From contig NW_027040682.1 in the NCBI RefSeq assembly GCF_037179485.1, forward strand, positions 3,194,501 to 3,258,500: 64,000 bases of DNA, written 5' to 3'. Made by a program: the position numbers and the translations under genes. Under the pieces are notes generated by a model. It was not told the DNA's origin and searched no databases. It saw nothing but the letters and a program-made list of their open reading frames with translations. Origin of the DNA: Ochlerotatus camptorhynchus (Eukaryota; Arthropoda; Insecta; Diptera; Culicidae). Below are positions 43,373 through 53,797 of this stretch, piece after piece (position 1 is the stretch's first letter; each line of letters starts with the position of its first letter).

Positions 43373-44849
43373 GTGAGTAGAAACGTGATTGTTAAAGGGG
43401 CGAGAAAGAAAGAAAACCGATATCGGAAAAGGCCAACATACGACGGGTGCTGCTGCTGTTGCTACTGCGTGTATGTGCACGGTTGTCGAAAAAGTGGAGT
43501 GGAATTAATGAAATTACAATCCATTTCTGTGGTTTTCAACTGTGCAAGAAACATGTGTGTGTGGAAGGAGGAAGGAAATCGAGAGAATAATAATACTCGA
43601 TAGTCGACTGTGTGATTCGAGAAGAGTGATAGACCGTCGAAGGAGTTGAAGAAATAAGTGAACTTGGAAACCGGTTTCTATCCAGTCTTGATGCGGCTCC
43701 TGCACACTCATTCTCGCCGGGCCAGATCTTCACAAACGTCATCATCATCAGCAGCATCATCATCATCATCGTTATTATCGATTAGTTTGCCGTTCGGATA
43801 GAGTGGTCTCTATTTCGTCCGAGTCGAGCTGGCTGGAATTGCAGATGAAGGATATTTAAACCATCAAATCTTCTTTAAAATGGTGCGTATTCCAACAACC
43901 ACTAATCAGCTTCCTCCGGTCATACGAGATGCGGTGTATGGTTGATTCGTAACGAGAAGAACGAAAAAAAGGAAAACGCAAATCATTGATTTTTACCTTC
44001 ATGCTTTGCTCGGGGAAAATTGTGACTCATCCGTTTCAGCGTTCTAGGAAGAATTGGAGAGGGAGCCATCCCATGGGCGTTTGTAGACGTTCAAATGGTA
44101 TAATTCAGTTGCTACGTGCGCCTGCCTTAATACGTCAGTGGCAAACATGTGAATGAGAACTGAGAGAGCCTAGTGGCCAAGCTACTAAACTGCAGAGTTT
44201 CGTCCTGCCTAGAGCATAGTGGGAGAGTGTGAGCCTCACAAACATCCGGCGACACGGCTAGTCTCTGATATTACGTAATTGTTTGTATACGACTGATAGT
44301 AGACAGTAGCCGGCTACAAAACGATGTACTGATATGTGATACACGCGCCCATAGGACGATCGTAAACAGCATATAGATCGCTGCTGGTGCATATGAAATT
44401 CCCGTTGGTTCGGTGACTAACTAGAGTTTTGTTTTTGTCTTGTTAAATGGCCAACGTACTGCGACACCTGACTTCTTTTTCGGAGGAAGGTGAACCTTTT
44501 AGTGGAGAAGAAGTATCGATTTTTCGCAGCCTTCGCCGTCGAAAGCGTTCGTGACGGGGGAAATTGAAGTCTAATACACTGACAGGTTGTACATATCACG
44601 ACAGCTTATCATAAATGTGTCGGCTGTGGACTGGAGGAAGTGCTGCTGCAGGGTGGAGGAACAAATCTGATGCGGGCTAACAGGATTGGTAATGTGAAAC
44701 GTTTCATTGTTTCACAACTCAGGGTGCTACCGGACGTGTCGTAGGTGGAGCTGTGTTGTTTTAGAAGGCTGTAAACCGTTCAAATGGGTTGAGTTTAAAT
44801 TTGGCACTATATTTCATTCGTTTTAAAGGATACATCAAGTAACCAGTTC
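43373..44849. other. Probable intron and spacer
   Basis: Includes an ATC/CAT trinucleotide run near 43738-43775. No coding exon with a recognisable domain. Confidence 0.4.
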
Positions 44850-44851
44850 TA

Positions 44852-45092
44852 CACACTTAGAAATAAATATCTTTACACGAGACGTAATCCATCTTTGACG
44901 TAAATTATGGAACGTATACAAACATGTCATGTAAAATTAAGTGTTACTAAACTGAAAAATACGCAACTCGACTAAAAGTACGCTTGATTGAATTGATTTT
45001 CTCGTTTCTTTCAACTTATTTTTATGTCATTTGGGCCGCTTGCATGTGTCGGTCTCAGCACACGGAAATTTACATGACTTTTTCGTAGTGTG
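44852..45092. mobile_element. 241-bp MITE of the CACACTTAGAA group
   Basis: CACACTTAGAAATAAATATC at the left and a shorter TAGTGTG at the right, with TA at 44850-44851 and 45093-45094. The interior GTAATCCATC, CATGTCATGTAAAATTAA and ACTCGAC recurs in the insert of the SINE at 52123-52571. Confidence 0.75.
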
Positions 45093-45094
45093 TA

Positions 45095-46316
45095 TTTTAT
45101 TGTTTTGTTTTAACAAAGAGTATCAAATTGCTAAACTAAAAACCGTTTTCGGAAAAAGCAAACTTTAAAAATGGTTTCGGGAAACTTCAATAGCAGGTCC
45201 AGCGATATTCGAGAGTTAATTCGAAGCACCTCATTTATAAACCCACAAGGCTTCGGCGTATAATAAAGGACTTCGAGGGCAAGCTTAGCTAATTTTGAGG
45301 TCAGGTCTTGTGAAGTTGCTTCTATATTAATCCTCATACAAACTTCAACCCATTTGCGCGACCTCTAAACCTACATCAGTCTTTACCATTGTTTTTTTTC
45401 CTTGATTTGTTTTCCGTCGATCTTGTTTTCCGTGCTGAGCACCAATGCAACCGACGCCAGGGAGGTAGCTCCCACACCTTTACGCTACCTATCGACCCAT
45501 CAACTCATGAACCGGGGACCAACGGCTTTACTTCCCTTCCGAATTCCTCTATTGTTGGGATATTGAATGCCCGTCCATAGAGGATTTTTCTCACATACCC
45601 TACTGTTACACTTTTCAGAAATTTCTAAGACTAGGATCTTGAAATTTGTTTCCAATCGAAGTTTCAGAATCTTAAGAATTTTTCAATGTTTGAATTTACT
45701 AAATTCTTTCATAGGAACTCATCTCTGGATATCTTTGAAAATTTGTCAAGGATTTGCTTGGGAGTATTCGAAAAAGTCTTCAGAATTACTTTTACTATCA
45801 GGATTTCCCTCAATAATCTTATGATTTTCCACAACACTCTCGGAACTCTGGCAGAAAACTCTTCATTTATCGTCGCATTCTTAATAATTCTCACTAGAAT
45901 GAATTATATCGTCAGGCCATTTCCACAGAAATGGCGTTGTTCTGCTGGTAGGAAGTTATCAAACTTTCCATATAGAAATTGAGAGAAGTGGGAATAATTC
46001 GCTTTCGATTCAAATTCAGAAATTATTCATGGACTTTGTCGTTCACTTATTTCCCGGAAATTATTGTTAATCAAGCTACAATTAAATAAAAATATAAATT
46101 TTTCCCATACAGTTTTACCTGCTTTACTACCAGTCAACCAAGAGAGCCGAAAAAATTAAATTTGAGAAAGAAAATTCGCTCTCACGAGCTCATCTTCATC
46201 GTGCCATGTATTTTGAAGATACTGTATTTGTTATTTCCCTCTCACAGACTTCACAATAGAGTACCTGACACTGCAAAACATGTCTTGTACTTCTATATAT
46301 ATACATTTAGATTAAC
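45095..46316. other. AT-rich spacer
   Basis: 45600-45970 is a TTTCAGAAT-type quasi-repeat tract like 2000-2400. No gene is recognised. Confidence 0.4.
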
Positions 46317-46671
46317 ATCCGAAGCAGGGTGGCCAGATTATTTTTTTTTTTCATTTTCGGTAGCTTCTCAAAACTTTTATCGGTAGTTATCGGTAGGTCG
46401 TCTTAAGAAGGCTTCCCGAAACTTGAAACTTTTGTGAGCGGGGGAAGGATGAAAACAAATCACGCGCAATTTCAAACCGAGCAATCAGTCCTTCAACCTC
46501 ACACATTGGATAGTCTAATCTAGACTCGGTGTATAATGAGTCACGCCGAAAGTGAAGTCCAAGTCCAAGTCTACCTATTGAACTGTCAAACCGGCTATCT
46601 ATCGTGCAAACTAAACAAAAATTACGATGCTATGAAAGGTCCACGAATTGCAATAAAATATAAAATATAAT

Positions 46672-46983
46672 TTTCGATTTAGGTTAGCGACTGAAAGTCA
46701 ATTTTTATTTGTTATATGCGACAGTTAGAAGATACTGAGAGGTTAGCACATATCATCGGCAAGAGACGTGCGTGTGAGAAAATTTGCGAAAAAATCTAAG
46801 GGCACCGGTGGGATTCGAACCCACAATTCCCATTCAGTACACGGGTGCATTGCCAATTATACAACGGTGGACCTATGGTCTACGGATGTATTTGGCTAAT
46901 GACATATGAGTTTCGAATCCGTTTCCCTCCCTTAGTCTTTTTGCGCAAGCGTTCTGAATACACAACAATCGTCAATACACAAC
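46672..46983 (-). mobile_element. 312-bp insert carrying a tRNA-like segment, inner layer
   Basis: AATATAAT occurs at 46664-46671 and 46984-46991, and copy 1 of the host MITE has the uninterrupted sequence, so the borders are exact. Inside, a 20-bp inverted repeat (TTGCGAAAAAATCTAAGGG at 46784-46802; its inverse at 46929-46948) brackets a tRNA-like sequence. No ORF. A tRNA-like unit in the middle rather than at the 5' end is unusual for a SINE. Confidence 0.7.
46801..46871 (-). tRNA. tRNA-like sequence, probably pseudogene
   Basis: Minus-strand reading has box A-like TATAATTGGC, box B GGTTCGAATCC, a T-arm GTGGG/CCCAC of five pairs and an anticodon arm CCCGT/ATGGG with loop GTACTGA (anticodon ACT if real). 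The acceptor stem pairs over only five positions and mismatches at the end, and no long variable arm is present, which argues against a functional serine tRNA. Confidence 0.45.
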
Positions 46984-47904
46984 AATATAATCGAAGACAC
47001 GATCATAAACACGCAGTGAACGTTAAATTATCATGTGATACGTTTGGTAATGATCAGTAATGAGAATTTCTACTATTTTTTTTAAAGATAATTTGACAAA
47101 ATCACTGATATACAGCCGCTATTTTTTTCCTCGCTAGAAGTCATTTGAAGTTGATGTAGAAGTCCTCTATTGCCAAGTGAAAAGAAAGGGAATCTTTCGA
47201 AAACCGTGATGCGAATTCAACTGTTTATCTCTCTGCCTGACTCAATATACACCGACTCTAGTCTAATCATAACAATACGGAACCATAAAAAGGAAGAAAC
47301 AGAAAATAGCATCTCCGCTAGGAGACAGACAGAGAAAGTCGATTAAACGTAAAAAAACTCATCCTTTGCAAAACGCATCGCGTTCGATCAAATTGGGTTG
47401 TTTAGGGGTATTAAGGTAAATACATATTCGTTATCTGCATTAAAATGGAACCGAAATCCAAAATTTCGTCAATTTTGTTACACTGGAACTATTTTAAATA
47501 AGACACACGGAAAACAAAATATAGATATTGAACATTTTTCAAGATTACTTAAAATCTGTAATTTTCGGTAGGAGAAGTGTAAAATCGGTTCGTCTATTCG
47601 TCGGTTCGTCGAAAATCGGTAGGACTACCGATAAATCGGTAGGTATGGCCATCCTGATCCGAAGTCCCTCTTTTTTTAGATATTCTGCACATACTTTATG
47701 CCGCATCCCATTCATAAAAAAAACGACAGGAAATCCTGTTAGGGGCGGGGCTTCGAAAGTATTTTGTGTGCAGAAAAAGGAGGGACTTCGGCTGTTATTA
47801 TAAATGCATATATAGAGGTACCATACATGTTTTGACCGCACTGCCCTCTGTTAAAAATTAACGGAACTAAGTATATGCGTAATTTCTGGTAGATGTAACC
47901 ATTA

Positions 47905-48147
47905 AGGGGAAGTTCACTGCCCCGAAAATATTTTTTTCGGCACGTTTTTATTTTTCTAAATATATTGGGAAAAAATATCAAAAATCCTTAGATTCTTGAG
48001 AATATTTACATGCAAACATATTTTTTCTATCTCATCATGAAAAAAATTGGACTCTCAGCAAAACCGAAAGGTTCACGTGAATTTTCTTTAAAAAATTTGA
48101 AAAAAAAATGTGATCAAAAACGTTATTGCGGTGAACTTCTCCTTAAG
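47905..48147. mobile_element. 240-bp MITE with AAGGGGAAGTTCAC ends, copy 2
   Basis: ATTAAGGGGAAGTTCACTGC at the left, GCGGTGAACTTCTCCTTAAG at the right. Uninterrupted relative of 30876-31569. Confidence 0.78.
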
Positions 48148-49059
48148 AGCACCAGTGACATTTGAAGGAAAATTGATGTAGAAGCATGATTAGTTTGTTT
48201 AATTTTTCTCCATAATTTTCCATAGAATTCCCTTGGAATATGCCTCGGAAATCTCTTGATATGCCATTTAGAATTATCCAAAAATTTCCTTGGATTTCAC
48301 CTCAAAATTCTTCACAAAATGCCCTTAAGAGGATCACTTAAATTTATCTTGAAACTCTCCTTAGTATTTCCTTGGGAATTTCTTCTGATTCTCTTATAGC
48401 ACTATAGTATACTCATCGCACCATAGAATCAAAATAGCAATCCTCACCTACAAACAGATTGCCGAACGAGTGTAAATTCTTCCACCAAGTGACTCTGCAG
48501 CTCGACTCAGAACTGACAGCAGTAGAAGGAAAGAAGGATACACTGAAAGGCAGCCGAACAATTTTCTCTAGCGAGAGAGAACCAGATTGAATGCGTAAAA
48601 TCCGAATGCTAACGATTTAAATAGCCGAGTCAGTTATTTTTTGGCTCACTGATTTAAATCAGTTGAATTGGCCACAGCAGTTTTATGTTATTTGCATGAC
48701 GCTTATGTTTATGTGTTACAGGATAACAGTTTTCTCAACATTAATAGTGATTTATATGTAAGTTTGAAGCTAGAAAATAAAAAGTGATTCTTTCTGTAAA
48801 ATTCTCATTCAGCTCACTCAGCTGAATGCAATCGTAAAAGGCTCAGCATGGAAAAAATAATAAGAGAGGAATCATCCACACTACTACACTCAGAATCATT
48901 CATGTTACGCTCAGCTATCTGTTCTGCGTTCATCGAAGAAAATAGAAGCAATGCCAATACGAACGAAATCAGTGCGGCTCGCACAAGCTGCTGTTCGTTT
49001 CTGATGTTGTAAGCGTGTGAGTGAGCAGTTAATGCAAAATTGAACGATTTTTCCCATGC
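48148..49059. other. Spacer
   Basis: 48220-48390 is a CCTTGGAATTTCT-type quasi-repeat. The minus frame 48814-49113 has no domain and runs into the foldback element, so it is not called. Confidence 0.4.
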
Positions 49060-49067
49060 TTGCTCAT

Positions 49068-50077
49068 TAGACCTGTTCATTTTAAACGAAATGTTCGGAA
49101 TGTAACGGGTCAACCGTGATTACCTCATATTGTTCTAGAAGTTTCATTCCAACATAGTTTTCGTGTTTATTTCATAGATTGAGAGATAAAAATCAGAAAA
49201 GAGGCCGTTTTAGCTAAAATTCACAAGACAACAGAACCAATAAAAGTCAATTAGATTGACAGAACATAGTTGCATTGCTTTTCAATGACGACCGATGACT
49301 GTTTCATTGATATATGATTTTTTCATAAATATGAATCCTCAGTAGACGTGTTTTTTATCAAAGGCAAGTGAAACTCGAACCATAACAGCAATTTATAAAA
49401 TAACGAATATTTTGAATGGCTCGAGTGACACTTGCCTTTGATAAAAAAAAAACACGTCTACTGAGGATTCATAGTTATGGAAAAATCATATATCAATGAA
49501 ACAGTCATCGGCCGTCATTGAAAAGTAATGCAACTATGTTCTGTCAATCTAATTGACTTTTATTGGCTCTGTTGTCTTGTGAATTTTAGCTAAACGGCCT
49601 CTTTTCTGATTTTTATTTCTCAATCTATGAAATATACACGAAAACTATGTTTGAACGAAACTTCTAGAACAATATGAGGAACATTATGCCGTAGACTATA
49701 CATTTTATATCATATGGGTGGAAAATTCGTAGAACAAATACTTTAAAATTCTTCACATTTTAAGATATCTTCGAGCATGAAACTAAGTCAAACTTCAATA
49801 AAATCACTTCGAATAGTCAACCTTTGGTTACAAAGTTGATACATAACACATTAAACTTTGCTATGAAAGTTGTTACAGCAGTTTTCGTTGTTTCAGTCTC
49901 GAGATACAAATATTGTAAGCCATAAATTACCTTAAAAACATAAAATTAACTTGAAGCACCTCTAAATCATCACCGATTTTGCTGAAAATTTGCACAGAAG
50001 TTCAAATTAACATGACGAACAGTAATCACGGTTGACCCGTTACATTCCGAACATTTCGTTTAAAATGAACAGGTCTA
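49068..50077. mobile_element. 1-kb foldback element with 8-bp target duplication
   Basis: TTGCTCAT at 49060-49067 and 50078-50085. Left arm 49068 to about 49370 starts TAGACCTGTTCATTTTAAAC; the right arm is its inverse and ends ..GAACAGGTCTA. The right arm is interrupted at 49680-50022 by 343 bp of unrelated AT-rich sequence between AATATGAGG and TAATCACGG. The loop of about 60 bp lies near 49385-49425. The 8-bp target suggests hAT-type mobilisation. Confidence 0.85.
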
Positions 50078-50104
50078 TTGCTCATAGTGTCTTTGGAAAT
50101 ATGA

Positions 50105-50397
50105 AGTAATGAAATTGGGTTGTTAGCGGAATGCTAAATAAAACAGCAAAAAAGGTTATCTTCCATTTAATTCCACTTAATTAATTTTGGTATCCATGAC
50201 AGATACGTATTTCGACTACAATGTGCAGTCTTCATCAGTGTCATTCCCACTAAAGAACTTATCAAAATCTAACCCCCTTAAGTACTCATCCCCTAGGTAA
50301 AAAAGTCAAGATCATAAGGGGGTTAGATTTTGATAAGTTCTTTAGTGGGAATGACACTGATGAAGACTGCACATTGTAGTCGAAATACGTATCTACG
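50105..50397. mobile_element. Palindromic element, relative of 31176-31478
   Basis: Inverted arms share ATTTTGATAAGTTCTTTAGT, GACACTGATGAAGACTGCAC and GTAGTCGAAATACGTATC. It starts within 30 bp of the foldback's right target copy and its right arm runs into the R1-like LINE fragment, which truncates it. Confidence 0.7.
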
Positions 50398-51270
50398 TAT
50401 CGCACACCTTTGCCTCGAAGCGCGTGTTGAAATACCTGGGAGTGATGATCGATGACCGAATAAACTTCAACAGTCACGTCGAATATGTCTGTGGCAATGC
50501 TTGGAAGGCCATCAACACAATAGCTAGAATCATGCTGAACAACTCTATTCCCAGCAATATCAAGAGGCGTCTTCTGGCTAGATATTGAGGTATGGAGGTC
50601 CAGCCCGTTTTGCAGTACTGGAAACGAAGCAAGCTCATGGCCATGCGAGTCGTGAGTGCGTACAGAACCATCTCATCGGAAGCAGTATGCGCTATCGCCG
50701 GAATGATCCCTATCGGCATCACGCGGTGGATGATAGCGAGTGGTACAGTCCAAGAGAAGCCGGTAGAGTACGGAAAGATAACGGTACATAACGGTAGATG
50801 GACACATCAGTTATAACCGATTCTTTCAACCTAGGTAAACAGAAAACACGGAGAATTCAACCACCACCGGACGCAGTTCCTGTCTGGCCACGGCTGCCTC
50901 AGGAAATACCTGCATCGGTTCGGACACGCAGCGTCACCCCTCTGTCCGGAGTGTGGCAACGTGGATGAAACGTCGTGTGCATGTGGTCTTCGACTGCCCA
51001 AGGTTCGAGACAGTGCGAAGGGAGATGCCTGTCCTTAACGTGGAGAATGTCGTCGATGAAATGTGTCCAGAGGAAGGCACTTGGAATGGAGAGAGGAGCA
51101 GCGATCTAGCAACGCCAGCTAGCACTGAGAGTTTGAGAAGTGCCAGCCCCCTCGAAGTAATCGCTTCAGCATGGTCCCGGGGGGATCCAGGCAGAGGAGG
51201 AGTAAGGAATGGGCTTTAGTGGAGCTACACTAGGCAACTAGTGGATACCACCCCGTGCAAACGTCAATAC
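50398..51270 (+). mobile_element. R1-like non-LTR retrotransposon ORF2 C-terminus, broken
   Basis: Plus-strand pieces: KRVLKYLGVMIDDRINFNSH, CGNAWKAINTIARIMLNN, a stop near 50587, RVVSAYRTISSEAVCAIAGM, then after a shift QFLSGHGCLRKYLHRFGHA, SPLCPECGNVDET. The order thumb, (V)SAYRT, FLSGHG..YLHRFG, CPECG (C-terminal zinc knuckle) is that of R1-clade ORF2. Several stops and shifts. Confidence 0.82.
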
Positions 51271-51429
51271 TAGTCTGGCTTTTTGACCCCCCCCTTTTGT
51301 CTGCTTTGAAAGTTGATACATATTTCATTATCGTCAAAGAAAAATTCTATTTATTTGATGGTTTAGAAGAGTCTTTACACATAATAGCCATATGTAGGAC
51401 AAAGTGGGGTAAAACGCACCCTGGCGTTA
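51271..51429. other. Spacer
   Basis: No feature is recognised. Confidence 0.4.
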
Positions 51430-51965
51430 TATGACCAACAGCGTTTTTTCTCGTGCTATTAAAAGACTAATTGATATAAAGAATTTCCCTGATGACTGTT
51501 CTTGTTTATTAATTTATTTGATAAGGCTCAACCGAATTAACTTTACAGAGCCGAGAATTCTTGTTCACTATATACAATACATCTTAAAACTAAGTCAAAA
51601 GGTATAACACAATAAACATTTTATCTTCCGCTATCCAATAAGCCTCCTCCACGAGAACGGGAGCCGCACAGTGCTTCCATTGCAGCAATGGACGCAAAAC
51701 GTGGTTAGCACTCACACACTCATTACGAAACGGTTGCTTTCCAAAGTCGACGACGCATCGACCGAAAGAACTGCTGATGAAGAACAATGGTTCCTGCCGA
51801 GAAAACAGACGATCGCGTGGCACACATCGAGAGTGGCCTGCTGTTGTCGACAGCCGAGTGAACACTGAGATGATGACTGTTCTGCAGCTCTTCTAGTGAT
51901 TATGGGTGAAACTCCATTAAATTTGTTTTGCAAAAAAAAAACGTAAATAAGCGCTGTTGGTCATA
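51430..51965. mobile_element. 536-bp segment with 14-bp inverted ends
   Basis: TATGACCAACAGCG at the left and CGCTGTTGGTCATA at the right form a perfect 14-bp inverted repeat, each next to a T- or A-run. Open frames of 65-91 codons overlap on both strands at 51590-51930 but no domain is seen. No target duplication longer than 2 bp. Confidence 0.5.
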
Positions 51966-52122
51966 GCATCCCAAGGGATTTCATTATTCTGTAATAGTTT
52001 TGATCTAAAAAGAAATGGGAAATTTGAGAAGGGGCTGACAAAATCGGGAAAGCAGTGTATTAACAAACATTCATAAAACCATGAATTTTTTGAACTATTG
52101 ACCTATCCAAACTTCCACACGA

Positions 52123-52571
52123 GGCCTCCCTCAACTCATTCGGTAAAGGCGCAGCTACAAAGTAAGGTCACGCTGGAGGTGGCTAGGTTCGATTCCCGGT
52201 TCGGTTTAGGAATTTTTCGACTCCCCTGGGCATAGAGTACATATTTATAAATAATTAATTTTACACGTAATGGAATCCATCTCAGACATAAAGGATGAGT
52301 AGTAAACAAACGTGTCATGTAAAATTAAATGCTTAGGGACTGCAAAGCTCGATACTCGACCAAAGGAACGTTTGATTGAACTGAATTTCAGAGCACCTAA
52401 ATGTGCATGCATTTTTCTAAGTGTGTGGTTGTCTTTGCCACACAATTATGCTAATGCAAAAAAGGTACAGGCATCGAATGCTCTCAATTATTAACTGTGT
52501 AAGTGCATCTAGAACACTAAGTTGAGAGCCGCAATAAGCTAATAAGCGATAAACGATGCGATGCAGAAGAG
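52123..52571 (+). mobile_element. Feilai-family SINE, interrupted
   Basis: Starts GGCCTCCCTCAACTCATTCG, with box B GGTTCGATTCCC, CCCTGGGCATAGAGTAC, then after about 200 bp of insert TTTGCCACACAATTATGC and AACACTAAGTTGAGAGC. Matches 37942-38233 throughout except for the insert. Confidence 0.85.
52231..52430. mobile_element. MITE insert in the SINE, CACACTTAGAA group
   Basis: The sequence between GAGTAC and TTGTCTTTGCC of the SINE is foreign and matches the interior of 44852-45092 (GGAATCCATCTCAGAC, GTGTCATGTAAAATTAA). The right end CTAAGTGTGT keeps the group terminus; the left end has diverged. Borders approximate. Confidence 0.6.
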
Positions 52572-52576
52572 ATTAA

Positions 52577-52657
52577 GAGCCACATTCTGTGTTTTTACTG
52601 AAGGTGCACTCGAGAATGCTCTCAAGTGCACCTTCAATGAAAACACCGAGTGCGGCT
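52577..52657. ncRNA. 81-nt near-perfect hairpin
   Basis: GAGCCACATTCTGTGTTTTT.. pairs with ..AAAACACCGAGTGCGGCTC over about 38 bp with a small loop at GAATGCTC. Size and pairing resemble a miRNA precursor, but a miniature inverted-repeat element is just as possible, and expression cannot be judged. Confidence 0.4.
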
Positions 52658-53063
52658 CTGCGGTGCGGCAATTTTGAATTTAGAGAGGGAGATTTATATC
52701 GGGTGTCGACTACCTGGGAAAAACCTACAAAATCAGATAATCTCAGGGAATTAAATTTTTGATCTGGAAACTCTGGGATTCTCAGGGAAATATTTCATAA
52801 CTGCATTACAAACTATAATATTATCACCAATCATGTAGGAAAGTGAAGCAATGATTTCTTTAAGAAGGGTTAGGTTTGAACAATTTAAATCCAAGGAAAA
52901 GTTCTTGGGACTCCAAAAATTTTTTAGAGATCCAAGACATGAACCATTTTCGGAAAAAAATCGAGATTAGGGCGTCATTGCTTTTGCAAACAACCACGCC
53001 AATCGCCGATTTCTCTTGAATTAAAGCTCAATCTCTAAAACTAATAACACAGACAGGTAGAGG
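52658..53063. other. AT-rich spacer
   Basis: No feature is recognised. Confidence 0.4.
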
Positions 53064-53797
53064 TAGGGATCGGGTGCTACTCAATTTTTCGCGAGTAAAT
53101 GACACGCGGTTGCGAGAATGCACTTTCATTTCCAAAGAGACGTGAAAGATCATTTTAAATTGGGCAGCACATTTCATTCTTCTTGTATTGGAGAGCTGCC
53201 GGTCCAACGGTGTTAAGTCTCTTTCTCTCTCTTTGTTTCTCCGACAGTGTACTTTCTCTATAACTGTAGCGTTGTAGGATAGCTAGCAATGCTAGATTTG
53301 ATGCTGTGCGAGACCACGTGGTACTATTTGAACAGTGGCTGAACCATATCTCCCAGACAGGAAGCAGACCGATCGGAGAAGTCGAGATCAAGATTGCCCT
53401 TGGTCGGACCGTTGACGTTCCTTTGAGTGTACCACGCAGGAACTCCAACCTCGAAGAGCCTCACCATCGACGGACGGGCTACAGGCAGTGCTGTTAATTT
53501 TCATATTATTCGATTGAAGATGAACCAATACAACTATTCAATCGATTCTGTGAAAAAGAATTCTCTCGTGCCCATCATTTGAAGAGCCCCTTTCTCATTC
53601 GAACCTCATCGTCACTGTCAATTGAGTCACTCACTTTCATTTGATATTCGACAGTGGAGTATGGAAGAAACCCAGCAAAATGGCCCCGAACAGACATGTC
53701 GACCCGCTGTCGGATCAATTGAAATCTCTAAGCCACGTCTCTCCCGGTTGAAAAGTGCTACTCCCGTCATAACACCGTGCACTACTCGATTGTGCTA

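Larger units (their letters stand above)
46523..47258. mobile_element. MITE, TIR GACTCGGTGTATAATGAGTC, copy 2, middle layer
   Basis: Same family as 4516-4942; TA at 46521-46522 and 47259-47260. About 416 bp after removal of the insert at 46672-46983, against 427 bp in copy 1. Confidence 0.85.
46325..47656. mobile_element. 1.3-kb hAT-type element, outer layer of a triple nest
   Basis: Ends CAGGGTGGCCAGATT and inverse ..GGCCATCCTG, with a perfect 8-bp duplication ATCCGAAG at 46317-46324 and 47657-47664. Next to both ends are clusters of TCGGTAG / CTACCGA words. Without its inserts it is about 590 bp and non-coding. Confidence 0.85.

Noticed and set aside
46801..46871. Functional serine tRNA gene
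   Set aside because: Acceptor stem mismatched, no long variable arm, and located inside a mobile unit; kept only as tRNA-like.
48814..49113. 99-codon minus ORF
   Set aside because: Crosses into the foldback element and has no domain.
51590..51865. 91-codon minus ORF inside the 14-bp inverted-repeat segment
   Set aside because: Two other frames of similar length overlap it and none shows a motif.
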